Of a DNA stretch of 64,000 nucleotides, positions 41,426 to 52,020 are shown piece by piece; the first letter of the stretch is position 1, and each line of letters begins with the position of its first letter. The notes beneath the pieces are model-generated. The model was not told the origin of the DNA. It was given only the letters and a program-made list of their open reading frames with translations, and searched no databases. Origin of the DNA: Roseateles_E cavernae (lineage in GTDB: Bacteria > Pseudomonadota > Gammaproteobacteria > Burkholderiales > Burkholderiaceae_C); NCBI RefSeq assembly GCF_040187885.1, contig NZ_JBDPLH010000001.1, forward strand, positions 744,001 to 808,000, read 5' to 3'. Made by a program: the position numbers and the translations under genes.

Positions 41426-42529
41426 ATGTCCCAGCTCGTCTTCCGCCAACTGTTCGATCCCCAGTCCTCCACCTACACCTATCTGCTCGGCGATGCCGCC
41501 TCGGGCGAGGCCTTGCTGATCGACCCGGTGTTCGAGCAGGTGCGGCGCGACACCGCGCTGCTGCGCGAACTGGGCCTGCGCGCCATCGCGACGCTGGACA
41601 CCCATGTGCATGCCGACCATGTCACCGGCGCCTGGTTGATCAAGGCCGGCAGCGGCAGCCAGATCATGCTGTCGGCGGCGGCCGGCGCCACCAATGCCGA
41701 CCGGCTGCTGCGCCACGGCGAGCGGGTACATTTCGGCGCCCGCTACGTCGAGGTGCGTGCCACGCCGGGCCATACCGATGGCTGCCTGAGCTATGTGCTG
41801 GACGACCACAGCATGGCCTTCACCGGCGACAGCCTCTTGATACGCGGCTGCGGCCGCACCGACTTCCAGCAGGGCAGCCCGGCCCAGCTCTACCGCTCGG
41901 TGCAGCAGCAGATCCTCTCGCTGCCGCAGGCCTGCCTGCTCTATCCGGCGCATGACTACCGGGGTCTGACGGTCACCAGCGTGGCCGAGGAGCGGCGCTA
42001 CAACCCGCGCCTGGGTGGCGATGTCAACGAGGCCGACTTCGCCGGCTATATGAACAACCTCGGCCTGCCTCACCCCAAGCTGATGGACATCGCCGTGCCC
42101 GCCAATCTGCGCTGCGGCCGGCCCGAGCCGGACAGCGCGGCGGCGCAGCAGGAACCGACCTGGGCGCCACTGAGCTGCAGCTTTGGCGGCATCTGGGAAA
42201 TCCAGCCGGCGGCGCTGGACGAATGCCTGGCGGCCAATGACCAGGCCATCCAGCTGATCGATGTACGCGAGCCGGCCGAGTTCAGCGACAGCGCGCTGGG
42301 CCACATCCCCGGCGCCCGCCTGCTGCCGCTGGCCGAACTCGCCGCCCGCGACGGCGCCGAGATCGCCAGGGACAAGCCCGTCGTCACCATCTGCCGCTCC
42401 GGCGCCCGCTCGGCCCAGGCCACCGTGCTGCTGCAGAAGGCCGGCTTCACCCAGGTCGCCAATCTGGCCGGTGGCATGCTGCGCTGGCGGACCGAGGGGA
42501 TGGGGGTGGAGGCCGGGGCGCAGGATTGA
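41426..42529 (+). CDS. Persulfide dioxygenase-rhodanese fusion (ETHE1-like)
   Basis: A 367-residue fusion. Residues 1-245 are a metallo-beta-lactamase-fold persulfide dioxygenase with iron ligands in THVHADHVTG (H60, H62, D64, H65), TPGHTDG and the AHDY segment. Residues about 255-360 are a rhodanese with active-site loop CRSGARS. It oxidises glutathione persulfide to sulfite and moves sulfane sulfur, so it detoxifies sulfide. The same fusion, PRF, is characterised in a Burkholderiales species, from memory. It stands alone here; no sulfide:quinone reductase gene is in view. Confidence 0.9.
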   Translation: MSQLVFRQLFDPQSSTYTYLLGDAASGEALLIDPVFEQVRRDTALLRELGLRAIATLDTHVHADHVTGAWLIKAGSGSQIMLSAAAGATNADRLLRHGERVHFGARYVEVRATPGHTDGCLSYVLDDHSMAFTGDSLLIRGCGRTDFQQGSPAQLYRSVQQQILSLPQACLLYPAHDYRGLTVTSVAEERRYNPRLGGDVNEADFAGYMNNLGLPHPKLMDIAVPANLRCGRPEPDSAAAQQEPTWAPLSCSFGGIWEIQPAALDECLAANDQAIQLIDVREPAEFSDSALGHIPGARLLPLAELAARDGAEIARDKPVVTICRSGARSAQATVLLQKAGFTQVANLAGGMLRWRTEGMGVEAGAQD

Positions 42530-42583
42530 GCGATCCCCTCCGGCCGAACCAACCGGGCCCGAGATATGGGGTCCAGGAGCATC

Positions 42584-43849
42584 CTAGGGTCTGGCGACAG
42601 CAACAGGCAGTGCTGCGGGCCGTCCTTCCAGTGCCCGCACCCGCAAGAACAGCCAGCCGACGATGCTGAGATTCAGGAGATTCCATCCGATGCCGTTGAC
42701 GAAGGCGGCGTCGTAGCTGCCCGTCATGTCGAATACCCAGCCCGACATCCAGCCACCCAGAGCCATGCCAAGCAGGGTGGCCATGATGACCGTGCCAACC
42801 CTGGAGCCGGCCTCCTGCGGCGCGAAGTGCTCGCGCACAATGATGGCGTAGGTCGGCACGATGCCGCCCTGGAACAGGCCGAACAGGGCCGAGATCAGAT
42901 AGAGGGAGACCAGGCCGTCGAAGGGCAGGAACAGCAGCAGCGCCAGGCCCTGCAGGGCCGAGCCCAGCAGCAGCGTCCGGATACCGCCGATGCGGTCACA
43001 GACGAGGCCGAACACCAGGCGGCTGACGATGCCGCAGGCCAGCATCAGCGAGAGCATCTGGGCGCCGCGGGCGGCGCCAAAGCCCAGGTCTGAGCAATAG
43101 GCCACGATATGGACCTGGGGCATGGCCATCGCCACACAGCAGGCCACCCCGGCCACGCAAAGCAGGAACTGCGCCTGCAAAGGACGCAGGCCGAATGGGC
43201 GGCTGCGGTCGAACACCGGGGCCCCGGCACTCGCCGGTGCAGAACTGACCAGGGGCGGGCGCTGCCGCATGCCCAGCGACAGCGCGAAAACACCCAGCCC
43301 GCACACCAGGCCGAGCAGCATATAGGTGTGGCGCCAGCCTAGGGTCTCGATGCCGTGCTGCACGATGGGCGGCCAAATCGCGCCGGCGATGTAGTTGCCA
43401 CTGGCGCAGACGGCCACGGCGATGCCGCGCCGCCGGTTCCACCACAGGGCGGTGTCGGCCAGCAGCGGCGCGAAGGTGGATGAACTGCCGAAGAATCCCA
43501 GCAGGCCATGCGCCAGGCCGAAGGCCCAGATGCTGCCCGACAGGCCGGCCCAGACAAAGCCGCCGCAGACCGCCAGCGCGCCGACCCACAACACCGGCAT
43601 CAGGCCATAGCGGTCGGCCAGTCGCCCGGTCCAGATGCCTCCCAGCCCCAGGCAGACCATCATCAGCGTGTAAGGCATGGCGGCCTCGGCCCGGCCGATG
43701 CCGAATTCGGCCTGCACCGTGGGCAGCACGACAGCCACCACATACATGCTGCTATTGCCCAGCACCACCAGGCCCAATGTGACCAGCAGGCGCCACGCGG
43801 CCTGGCGTGAGTCGATGAGGGAGGGGTCGGCCGGGGCGGTGCTCAGCAT
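42584..43849 (-). CDS. MFS transporter
   Basis: A 421-residue major facilitator carrier with 12 expected helices. The motif-A loop is GRLADRYGLMPVL between helices 2 and 3 and its second copy GLVCDRIGGIRTLL lies in the C-terminal half. The pattern is close to the oxalate/formate and monocarboxylate antiporter subgroup. The substrate is not known. It is divergent from the toxin-antitoxin operon. Confidence 0.9.
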   Translation of the reverse strand: MLSTAPADPSLIDSRQAAWRLLVTLGLVVLGNSSMYVVAVVLPTVQAEFGIGRAEAAMPYTLMMVCLGLGGIWTGRLADRYGLMPVLWVGALAVCGGFVWAGLSGSIWAFGLAHGLLGFFGSSSTFAPLLADTALWWNRRRGIAVAVCASGNYIAGAIWPPIVQHGIETLGWRHTYMLLGLVCGLGVFALSLGMRQRPPLVSSAPASAGAPVFDRSRPFGLRPLQAQFLLCVAGVACCVAMAMPQVHIVAYCSDLGFGAARGAQMLSLMLACGIVSRLVFGLVCDRIGGIRTLLLGSALQGLALLLFLPFDGLVSLYLISALFGLFQGGIVPTYAIIVREHFAPQEAGSRVGTVIMATLLGMALGGWMSGWVFDMTGSYDAAFVNGIGWNLLNLSIVGWLFLRVRALEGRPAALPVAVARP

Positions 43850-43916
43850 GCTGCCGAATTTACTCGAAAGGTGTCGTCAAGCGCCTGGGGCTTGCTCGGG
43901 CATGTAGGCAAGCCGC

Positions 43917-43936
43917 TGTAGCACCTTGGTGCTACA
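43917..43936. promoter_or_regulatory. Palindromic operator of the toxin-antitoxin operon
   Basis: TGTAGCACC-TT-GGTGCTACA, a perfect dyad with 9-base arms, lies 26 bases before the antitoxin start. Ribbon-helix-helix antitoxins bind such sites and repress their own operon. It is a likely site for the antitoxin, inferred from position and symmetry. Confidence 0.75.
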
Positions 43937-43962
43937 TTGATGACACTCCAGGAGCGCTGCCC

Positions 43963-44247
43963 ATGTCGACCACCACCATCCGTATCGAAGACGAGCTGAA
44001 GGCGAGGGTTGCTGCCGCTGCGGAGCGGGCGGGCAAGACCTCGCATGCCTTCATTGTGGACGCCATCGCCCAGACCGTTGAGCAGGCCGAGCAGGACGAC
44101 CGGTTCCACCGGATCGCCGACCAGCGTTGGGAAGAGATACTGGCGACCGGCAAGACAGTGGCTTGGGACGAAGCGCGCGCCTATCTGGCGGCCAAGGCCA
44201 GCGGCCAGCCGGCGCGCAAGCCCACCGCACGCAAGCTGGGTCGCTGA
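43963..44247 (+). CDS. Type II antitoxin, ribbon-helix-helix (ParD/CopG-like)
   Basis: A 94-residue antitoxin. STTTIRIEDELKARVAAAAERAGKTSHAFIVDAIAQTVEQAE is a ribbon-helix-helix DNA-binding unit (residues 2-43), followed by a toxin-binding tail that ends in basic residues. AGGAG lies 8 bases before the ATG. It precedes a ParE/RelE-type toxin gene and has a palindromic operator upstream. Confidence 0.85.
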   Translation: MSTTTIRIEDELKARVAAAAERAGKTSHAFIVDAIAQTVEQAEQDDRFHRIADQRWEEILATGKTVAWDEARAYLAAKASGQPARKPTARKLGR

Positions 44248-44264
44248 CGCTCTCGCCCCACTTC

Positions 44265-44558
44265 ATGACCCGCATCGAACTCGCGCCGGCGGTGCTGCGT
44301 GACTTTGATCGCATCTTTGACCATGTCGCGGGCTTCGATCCCGGTAATGCACCAGCTCGTATTGAGGAGATCCTGCAGGCCCTGCAGCTGCTGAGCAGCA
44401 GCCCGCTGATCGGCCGTCCGGTACGCGGCGACAAGCGCGAACTGGTGATCGGGCGAGCGACGCGCGGCTATGTGGCCCTGTACCGCTACGTCGCCGAACT
44501 CGATACGGTGTTCGTGCTGGCGGTGAAGCATCAGCGGGAGGCGGGGTTTGGGGCGTAG
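44265..44558 (+). CDS. Type II toxin, RelE/ParE superfamily
   Basis: A 97-residue protein with the RelE/ParE fold: IELAPAVLRDFDRIFDHVAGF, IGRPVRGDKRELVIGRATRGYVALYRYV and VFVLAVKHQREAGFG. Members are either gyrase poisons (ParE) or ribosome-dependent mRNases (RelE); the sequence looks nearer to ParE. It begins 17 bases after the antitoxin stop, in one operon. Confidence 0.85.
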   Translation: MTRIELAPAVLRDFDRIFDHVAGFDPGNAPARIEEILQALQLLSSSPLIGRPVRGDKRELVIGRATRGYVALYRYVAELDTVFVLAVKHQREAGFGA

Positions 44559-44640
44559 CCGGCGCTGCACCGCACTCAATTGGGGGACGCGGAGCAGTGG
44601 TGTTGGGCCAAGGGGGGCATCTAGCTCGCAGCAGCGCTAA

Positions 44641-44784
44641 ACCCAGAGGCGCAGGTACCTGCAGGTTCTTACCGGCAACCCGTTGGTCAGCCAGTTAATC
44701 CGTGGCGGCAAGCCCGAAGTCGTGATTTGGCTGGCGCCGTATCTATCCGTCGCAGGACGTGTTTATGGGAAGCGCAAGGCCTGA
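44641..44784 (+). pseudogene. Orphan coding fragment between the toxin and TIR genes
   Basis: In the 319-base gap 44559-44877 an open frame of 47 codons without a start ends at a TGA at 44784. It reads VLTGNPLVSQLIRGGKPEVV, then IWLAPYLSVAGRVYGKRKA, which looks like the C-terminal end of a real protein and not a shadow frame. I do not recognise the family. The rest of the gap shows no gene. It may be the tail of a gene lost when the accessory island formed. Confidence 0.35.
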
Positions 44785-44877
44785 CCCTACCGCCGCTTGT
44801 CGTTACAGCTGGCGCCCGTGGGCGCACGCGCAGAAGAACATGCGACGATTGCGACCAGAAAAAACGGCGCGCACCAT

Positions 44878-45678
44878 ATGAGCATTCAGTTCCTCAAGAC
44901 GGATTTCGAAAAGGTTAGCTACATGCTCAACTTGCTTGTTGCGCATGCGACAGGAAAGCCAGCCGAATCCAGCGAGTACGAGGCCCTTCGGCATCAACTG
45001 CTTTCTGACCCACTGATCGCAGACGCGCTACCTGTCTGGATAAAGACTCATCGAAGCTTGGAGTCATTCTGGGGTTTCATTCAGCCAAAGTTCAAATCCT
45101 ATGCAGAACGTCGCACCTATCTATCCGAGCAGTTCACACCACTGCTTGACGCGCTTGAGTTCGATGACATCAAGTCCTTGCAGAACCCCACGACCGCACG
45201 TAAGCCGCACGGAGGAACTGCAGTCACGCGGAACAAACGGAAGGTCTTCATCGTTCACGGACGAAACAACGAGGTCAAGCAAGAAGTCAGTCGCTTCATC
45301 GAGCGACAGGGAATAGAAACCATCATCCTCCACGAACAAGCTAGCGCCGGGATGACCATCATTGAGAAGATTGAGCACTACTCAAATGATGCGGACTTTG
45401 CCTTGGTTCTCTATACCGCCTGTGATCATGGTCGCGGCGCCCATGAGACAAAGATCCCACCGAAGAATCGCGCGCGGCAGAACGTTGTGTTTGAACATGG
45501 GTACCTCATGGCCAAGCTCGGACGCGAGAATGTTTGCGCCCTCGTCCAGGGCGACATCGAAACTCCCAATGACATCAGTGGAGTTGTCTACGTTTCTCTT
45601 GATGCATTTGGAGCGTGGAAGTCCGAGGTGATCAAGGAGCTCAAAGCTTGTGGCTACAGGGTCGCTGAGTTTCCTTGA
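44878..45678 (+). CDS. TIR-like effector protein (PF10137 type), probable anti-phage gene
   Basis: A 266-residue two-domain protein. Residues 122-262 form a TIR-like domain of the CBASS Cap12/Pycsar effector type: KVFIVHGRN at 122-130, LHEQASAGMTIIEKIE at 151-166, RARQNVVFEHGYLMAKLGR at 198-216 and a late YVSLDAFGAWK. In that family the domain binds nucleotides or cleaves NAD. Residues 1-105 are a helical domain I cannot name, with HRSLESFWGFIQPKFKSYAERR at 58-79. Base composition is far less GC-rich than the neighbours, a sign of transfer. No cyclase gene is adjacent, so it may act alone. The ATG at 44878 has no clear ribosome site. Confidence 0.75.
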   Translation: MSIQFLKTDFEKVSYMLNLLVAHATGKPAESSEYEALRHQLLSDPLIADALPVWIKTHRSLESFWGFIQPKFKSYAERRTYLSEQFTPLLDALEFDDIKSLQNPTTARKPHGGTAVTRNKRKVFIVHGRNNEVKQEVSRFIERQGIETIILHEQASAGMTIIEKIEHYSNDADFALVLYTACDHGRGAHETKIPPKNRARQNVVFEHGYLMAKLGRENVCALVQGDIETPNDISGVVYVSLDAFGAWKSEVIKELKACGYRVAEFP

Positions 45679-45732
45679 GGAGACGCAGGGGTAAACCTTC
45701 CGCATTGCAGAGCTCAGCCTCAAGGCCACCCA

Positions 45733-48123
<2,391 letters not shown>

Positions 48124-48370
48124 GTCTGTTTGTCTCCCTGGGTTCGTCGGCTGGGCGCCTGGCGAGGTGTTGTCGGATCATCGTAAATCCAGGAATACAG
48201 AAATCCGGGTATGCCGAAAGTAAGGAAGTCGGAAAAGTCCTGCCGAGCCGCCCGGGTTTGCCCCTGCATCCCAAGCTGGTGCGCCGGGCGTAGACTGGCC
48301 CGAGGAGTGAGGCACCGATCTGGCGCGAGTTCGCCCTGTTCTGGACGGTGAGCCCTGCTCGCTTAGCCCC

Positions 48371-50173
48371 ATGCAGGAGGTCAGCCAGGTGCAGCCCAGC
48401 GACATCGCCGATCCGGCCTATTTCCACAAGGTCGTCGACTGCCAGTGGGCCTGTCCGGCCCACACCCCCGTTCCCGAGTACATCCGCCTGATCGCCCAGG
48501 GCCGCTATGACGAGGCCTATCTGGTCAACTGGGTGTCCAACGTCTTCCCGGGCGTGCTGGGCCGCACCTGCGACCGGCCCTGCGAGCCGGCTTGCCGGCG
48601 CGGGCGGGTGGAAGAGGTCAATGCACAGAAGCCCGAGGCTGTCGCGATCTGCCGGCTCAAACGCGTGGCGGCCGACAACAAGAGTGAGGAACTGCGGGCA
48701 ATGCTGCCGGTGCCGGCGGCTCGCAATGGCAAGCGGGTCGCCTGCGTCGGTGCTGGACCGGCGTCGCTGACGGTGGCGCGGGATCTGGCGACCCAGGGCT
48801 ATGCGGTGACGGTGTTTGACGGCGAGGCGAAGGCGGGCGGTTTCATCCGGACACAGATCCCACGCTTTCGTCTGCCCGAGAGCGTGATCGACGAGGAGTG
48901 TGGCTACATCCTGGGCCTGGGCGTCGAGCTGCGCGCCGGCCAGCGCATCGCGTCGATGAAAGCGCTGCTGGCCGAAGGCTATGACGCGGTGTTTGTCGGC
49001 AGCGGTGCGCCGCGCGGGCGAGACCTGAGCCTGCCGGGTCGGCAGGAGGCCGCCGCTGACATCCATATCGGCATCGACTGGCTGGCATCCGTATCTTTCG
49101 GCCATATCACGGCGGTCAAGCCCAGAGTCATCGTGCTGGGCGGCGGCAATACCGCGATGGACTGCTGCCGCTCGGCCCGCCGGCTCGGGGCCGAGTCCGT
49201 CACGGTGGCGGTGCGCAGCGGCTATGCGCAGATGAAGGCCTCGCCCTGGGAGAAGGAGGATGCGCAGCACGAGGGCATCCCGATACTGGACTTCCAGCAG
49301 CCGCTGGCCTTCGAGCATGACGGCGCGGGCCGGCTGACCGGCCTACGCTTCAAGCGGGTGCAGCAGGGCGACGAGATCGTGATCCCCTGCGACGAGGTGC
49401 TGATCGCCGTGGGCCAGGAGAACGCCTTCCCCTGGATAGAGCGCGATGCGGGCATAGACTTCAACGAGCAGGGGCTGCCGGTGCTCGACGCGATCAGCCA
49501 CCAGTCCAGCCTGCCGCAGGTCTTCTTCGGCGGCGACGCCGCCTTCGGGCCCAAGAACATCATCTGGGCCGTGGCCCATGGCCATGAGGCGGCGGTGTCC
49601 ATCGACCGCTTCCTGCATGCCGAGCCGGTGAGCAGGCGACCGCCGCCGCACGTCAATCTGCTGTCGCAGAAGATGGGCATCCACGAGTGGAGCTACGACA
49701 ACAACCCGTCCAACGATCTGCGCAACAAGGTGCCCTGGACCGCGGCCGACAAGGCGCTGGCCAGCATCCGGGTCGAGGTGGAGCTGGGCTTCGATGCCGC
49801 CACCGCCTTCAAGGAGGCGCAGCGCTGCCTGAACTGCGATGTGCAGACGGTTTTCAGCGACAAGCTCTGCATCGAGTGTGATGCCTGCGTCGACATCTGC
49901 CCGACGGACTGCATCAGCTTCACCGAGAACGGCGAGGAGACCGAGTTGCGCCAGCGGCTCAAGGCACCGGCGCTGAACCTGAGCCAGGACCTGTATGTCA
50001 GCGGCGCCTTGAAGACCGATCGCGTGATGGTCAAGGACGAGGACGTCTGCCTGCATTGCGGCCTGTGCGCCGAGCGCTGCCCGACCGGGGCCTGGGATAT
50101 GCAGAAGTTCCTGCTGCTGACGACCAAGGCGGGACCGGGCTGCCGGGATCATGCGGTCAGGAGAACGACATGA
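48371..50173 (+). CDS. korC: FAD/Fe-S NAD(P)-oxidoreductase subunit of a 2-oxoacid oxidoreductase (KorC-like)
   Basis: A 600-residue GltD-like flavoprotein with added ferredoxin domain. The N-terminal Fe-S region holds CQWACPAHTPVPEY and CDRPCEPAC; FAD and NAD(P) motifs are CVGAGPASLTVARDLA and VIVLGGGNTAMDC; FFGGDAAFGPKNI is the second FAD motif; and the C-terminus carries two [4Fe-4S] motifs, CIECDACVDICPTDC and CLHCGLCAERCP. It overlaps korA as ATGA. With korAB it matches the three-subunit 2-oxoglutarate:NADP oxidoreductase described in Azoarcus, from memory, which passes electrons from the oxoacid through Fe-S to NAD(P). The substrate is inferred. Confidence 0.75.
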   Translation: MQEVSQVQPSDIADPAYFHKVVDCQWACPAHTPVPEYIRLIAQGRYDEAYLVNWVSNVFPGVLGRTCDRPCEPACRRGRVEEVNAQKPEAVAICRLKRVAADNKSEELRAMLPVPAARNGKRVACVGAGPASLTVARDLATQGYAVTVFDGEAKAGGFIRTQIPRFRLPESVIDEECGYILGLGVELRAGQRIASMKALLAEGYDAVFVGSGAPRGRDLSLPGRQEAAADIHIGIDWLASVSFGHITAVKPRVIVLGGGNTAMDCCRSARRLGAESVTVAVRSGYAQMKASPWEKEDAQHEGIPILDFQQPLAFEHDGAGRLTGLRFKRVQQGDEIVIPCDEVLIAVGQENAFPWIERDAGIDFNEQGLPVLDAISHQSSLPQVFFGGDAAFGPKNIIWAVAHGHEAAVSIDRFLHAEPVSRRPPPHVNLLSQKMGIHEWSYDNNPSNDLRNKVPWTAADKALASIRVEVELGFDAATAFKEAQRCLNCDVQTVFSDKLCIECDACVDICPTDCISFTENGEETELRQRLKAPALNLSQDLYVSGALKTDRVMVKDEDVCLHCGLCAERCPTGAWDMQKFLLLTTKAGPGCRDHAVRRTT

Positions 50174-52020
50174 GCCGCATCGAGGCCACGAACGACTTCG
50201 TCGTCAAGTTCGCCAATGTCAACGGCTCGGGCTCGGCCTCGGCCAATGAGCTGTTCGCGAAAGCGATCCTGCGCATGGGCGTGCCGGTCAGCCCGCGCAA
50301 TATCTTCCCCAGCAATATCCAGGGCCTGCCGACCTGGTACGAGGTGCGTGTCAGCGAGGCCGGCTGGCTGGGCCGGCGCGGCGGCGTCGACCTGATGGTG
50401 GCGATGAACCCGCAGACCTGGGCCCAGGACGTGGCCGAGGTCGAGCCGGGTGGCTATCTGTTCTACGACTCGACCCGGCCGCTGGGCCCCGAGTCGGTGC
50501 CGCGCAGCGACATCCATGTGCTGGGCATGCCGGTCACCGCCATCTGCAACGCCACCTACGAAGACTCGCGCCAGCGCCAGCTCTTCAAGAACATCATGGT
50601 GCTGGGGGCGCTCAGCCAGCTGATGGAGATGGACCCGGCCGAGATCGAGACGCTCTTTGCCGAGCAATACCGCGGCAAGGAGAAGCTGCTGGACTCGAAT
50701 GTGCGGGCCCTGCATGCCGGCCGCGAGTTCGCGCGCGACCACCTGGGCCAATCCTTGGAAGGAGGGCTGCGGCTGAAGGTCCGGCGTGCCGACCGGATCG
50801 GCGAGCGCATCTTCATCGAGGGCAATGCCGCCACCGCGCTGGGCTGCGTGTATGGCGGTGCGACGGTCTGCGCCTGGTACCCGATCACGCCCTCCTCCTC
50901 GGTGGCCGAGGCCTTCCAGAAATACTGCGCCAGCTACCGGGTCGATCCGCAGACCGGGCAACACCGCTACGCCATCGTGCAGGCCGAGGACGAGATCGCC
51001 TCGATCGGCATGATCACCGGCGCCGGCTGGAACGGCGCGCGCGCCTTCACCGCGACCTCCGGCCCCGGCGTCTCGCTGATGACCGAGTTCCTGGGCCTGG
51101 CCTATTTCGCCGAGATCCCGATCACCATCATCGATGTGCAGCGCGGCGGCCCTTCGACGGGCATGCCCACCCGCACCCAGCAGGCCGATCTGCTCAGCAG
51201 CGCCTATGCCTCGCATGGCGACACCAAGCATGTGCTGCTGCTGCCCGAGGATCCGAAGGAGTGCTTCGAGCATGCGGCGGCCGCGCTGGACCTGGCGGAC
51301 CGGCTGCAGACCCCGGTCTTCGTGATGAGCGATCTGGACATCGGCATGAACCAGCGCCTGTGCGAGCCGCTGGCATGGGACGAGGCGCGCGCCTATGACA
51401 GGGGCAAGCTGCTGAGCGCCGAACAGCTGGACGCCGGTGCCCACCAAGGTCGCTACGAGGATGTCGACGGCGACGGCATTCCCTGGCGCACCCTGCCCGG
51501 CACCCATGCCAGCAAGGGGGCCTACTTCACGCGCGGCACCACCCGCAATGCCCGGGCGCAGTACTCCGAGGCCGGCGCCGACTACCTCTACAACGTCGAG
51601 CGCCTGCAGAAGAAATTCGCCACCGCCGCGACCCTGGTGCCGCAGCCGGTGCTGAAGCCGGCGGCGGTCAAGACAGTGCTGGGCGTGATCTATTTCGGTT
51701 CCACCGCGCCGGCGATGGACGAGGCCCTGCAGGCCCTGGCCGAGGCCGGCATCCATCTGGACGGGCTGCGGCTGCGCGCCTTCCCCTTCCCGGCCCTGGT
51801 CGGCGAGTTCGTGCGCGCGCACGAGCAGGTCTTCGTCGTCGAGCAGAACCGCGATGCGCAGATGCGCACGCTGCTGATCACCGAGCTGGAACTGAATCCG
51901 GCGCGCCTGAGCAAGGTGCTGCATTTCGACGGCACGCCGATCACCGCACGCTTCATCACGCAGGCGATCACCCGCCATGTGCATGCCCTCGCCACCACGC
52001 CCCGCCAGGAGCCGGCATGA
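50170..52020 (+). CDS. korA: 2-oxoacid:acceptor oxidoreductase gamma-alpha fusion subunit (KorA-like)
   Basis: A 616-residue subunit. Residues about 10-200 are the gamma domain (KFANVNGSGSASANELFAKA; GGVDLMVAMNPQTW) and about 215-600 the alpha domain (EGNAATALGCVYGGATVCAWYPITPSSSVAEAF; TATSGPGVSLMTEFLGLAYFAEIP; VQRGGPSTGMPTRTQQADL). This is the fused layout of KorA/VorA-type enzymes. It forms the active complex with the TPP-containing beta subunit. Start and stop overlap korC and korB as ATGA, so all three are made together. Confidence 0.85.
   Translation: MSRIEATNDFVVKFANVNGSGSASANELFAKAILRMGVPVSPRNIFPSNIQGLPTWYEVRVSEAGWLGRRGGVDLMVAMNPQTWAQDVAEVEPGGYLFYDSTRPLGPESVPRSDIHVLGMPVTAICNATYEDSRQRQLFKNIMVLGALSQLMEMDPAEIETLFAEQYRGKEKLLDSNVRALHAGREFARDHLGQSLEGGLRLKVRRADRIGERIFIEGNAATALGCVYGGATVCAWYPITPSSSVAEAFQKYCASYRVDPQTGQHRYAIVQAEDEIASIGMITGAGWNGARAFTATSGPGVSLMTEFLGLAYFAEIPITIIDVQRGGPSTGMPTRTQQADLLSSAYASHGDTKHVLLLPEDPKECFEHAAAALDLADRLQTPVFVMSDLDIGMNQRLCEPLAWDEARAYDRGKLLSAEQLDAGAHQGRYEDVDGDGIPWRTLPGTHASKGAYFTRGTTRNARAQYSEAGADYLYNVERLQKKFATAATLVPQPVLKPAAVKTVLGVIYFGSTAPAMDEALQALAEAGIHLDGLRLRAFPFPALVGEFVRAHEQVFVVEQNRDAQMRTLLITELELNPARLSKVLHFDGTPITARFITQAITRHVHALATTPRQEPA

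Noticed and set aside
39227..42304. A 1,025-codon minus-strand frame across the phytase-like and persulfide dioxygenase genes
   Set aside because: It spans two well-supported genes and an intergenic gap and has no recognisable domain.
48124..48370. Regulatory signals between the UvrA-like and korC genes
   Set aside because: No clear dyad, LexA-type SOS box or terminator was found in these 247 bases.
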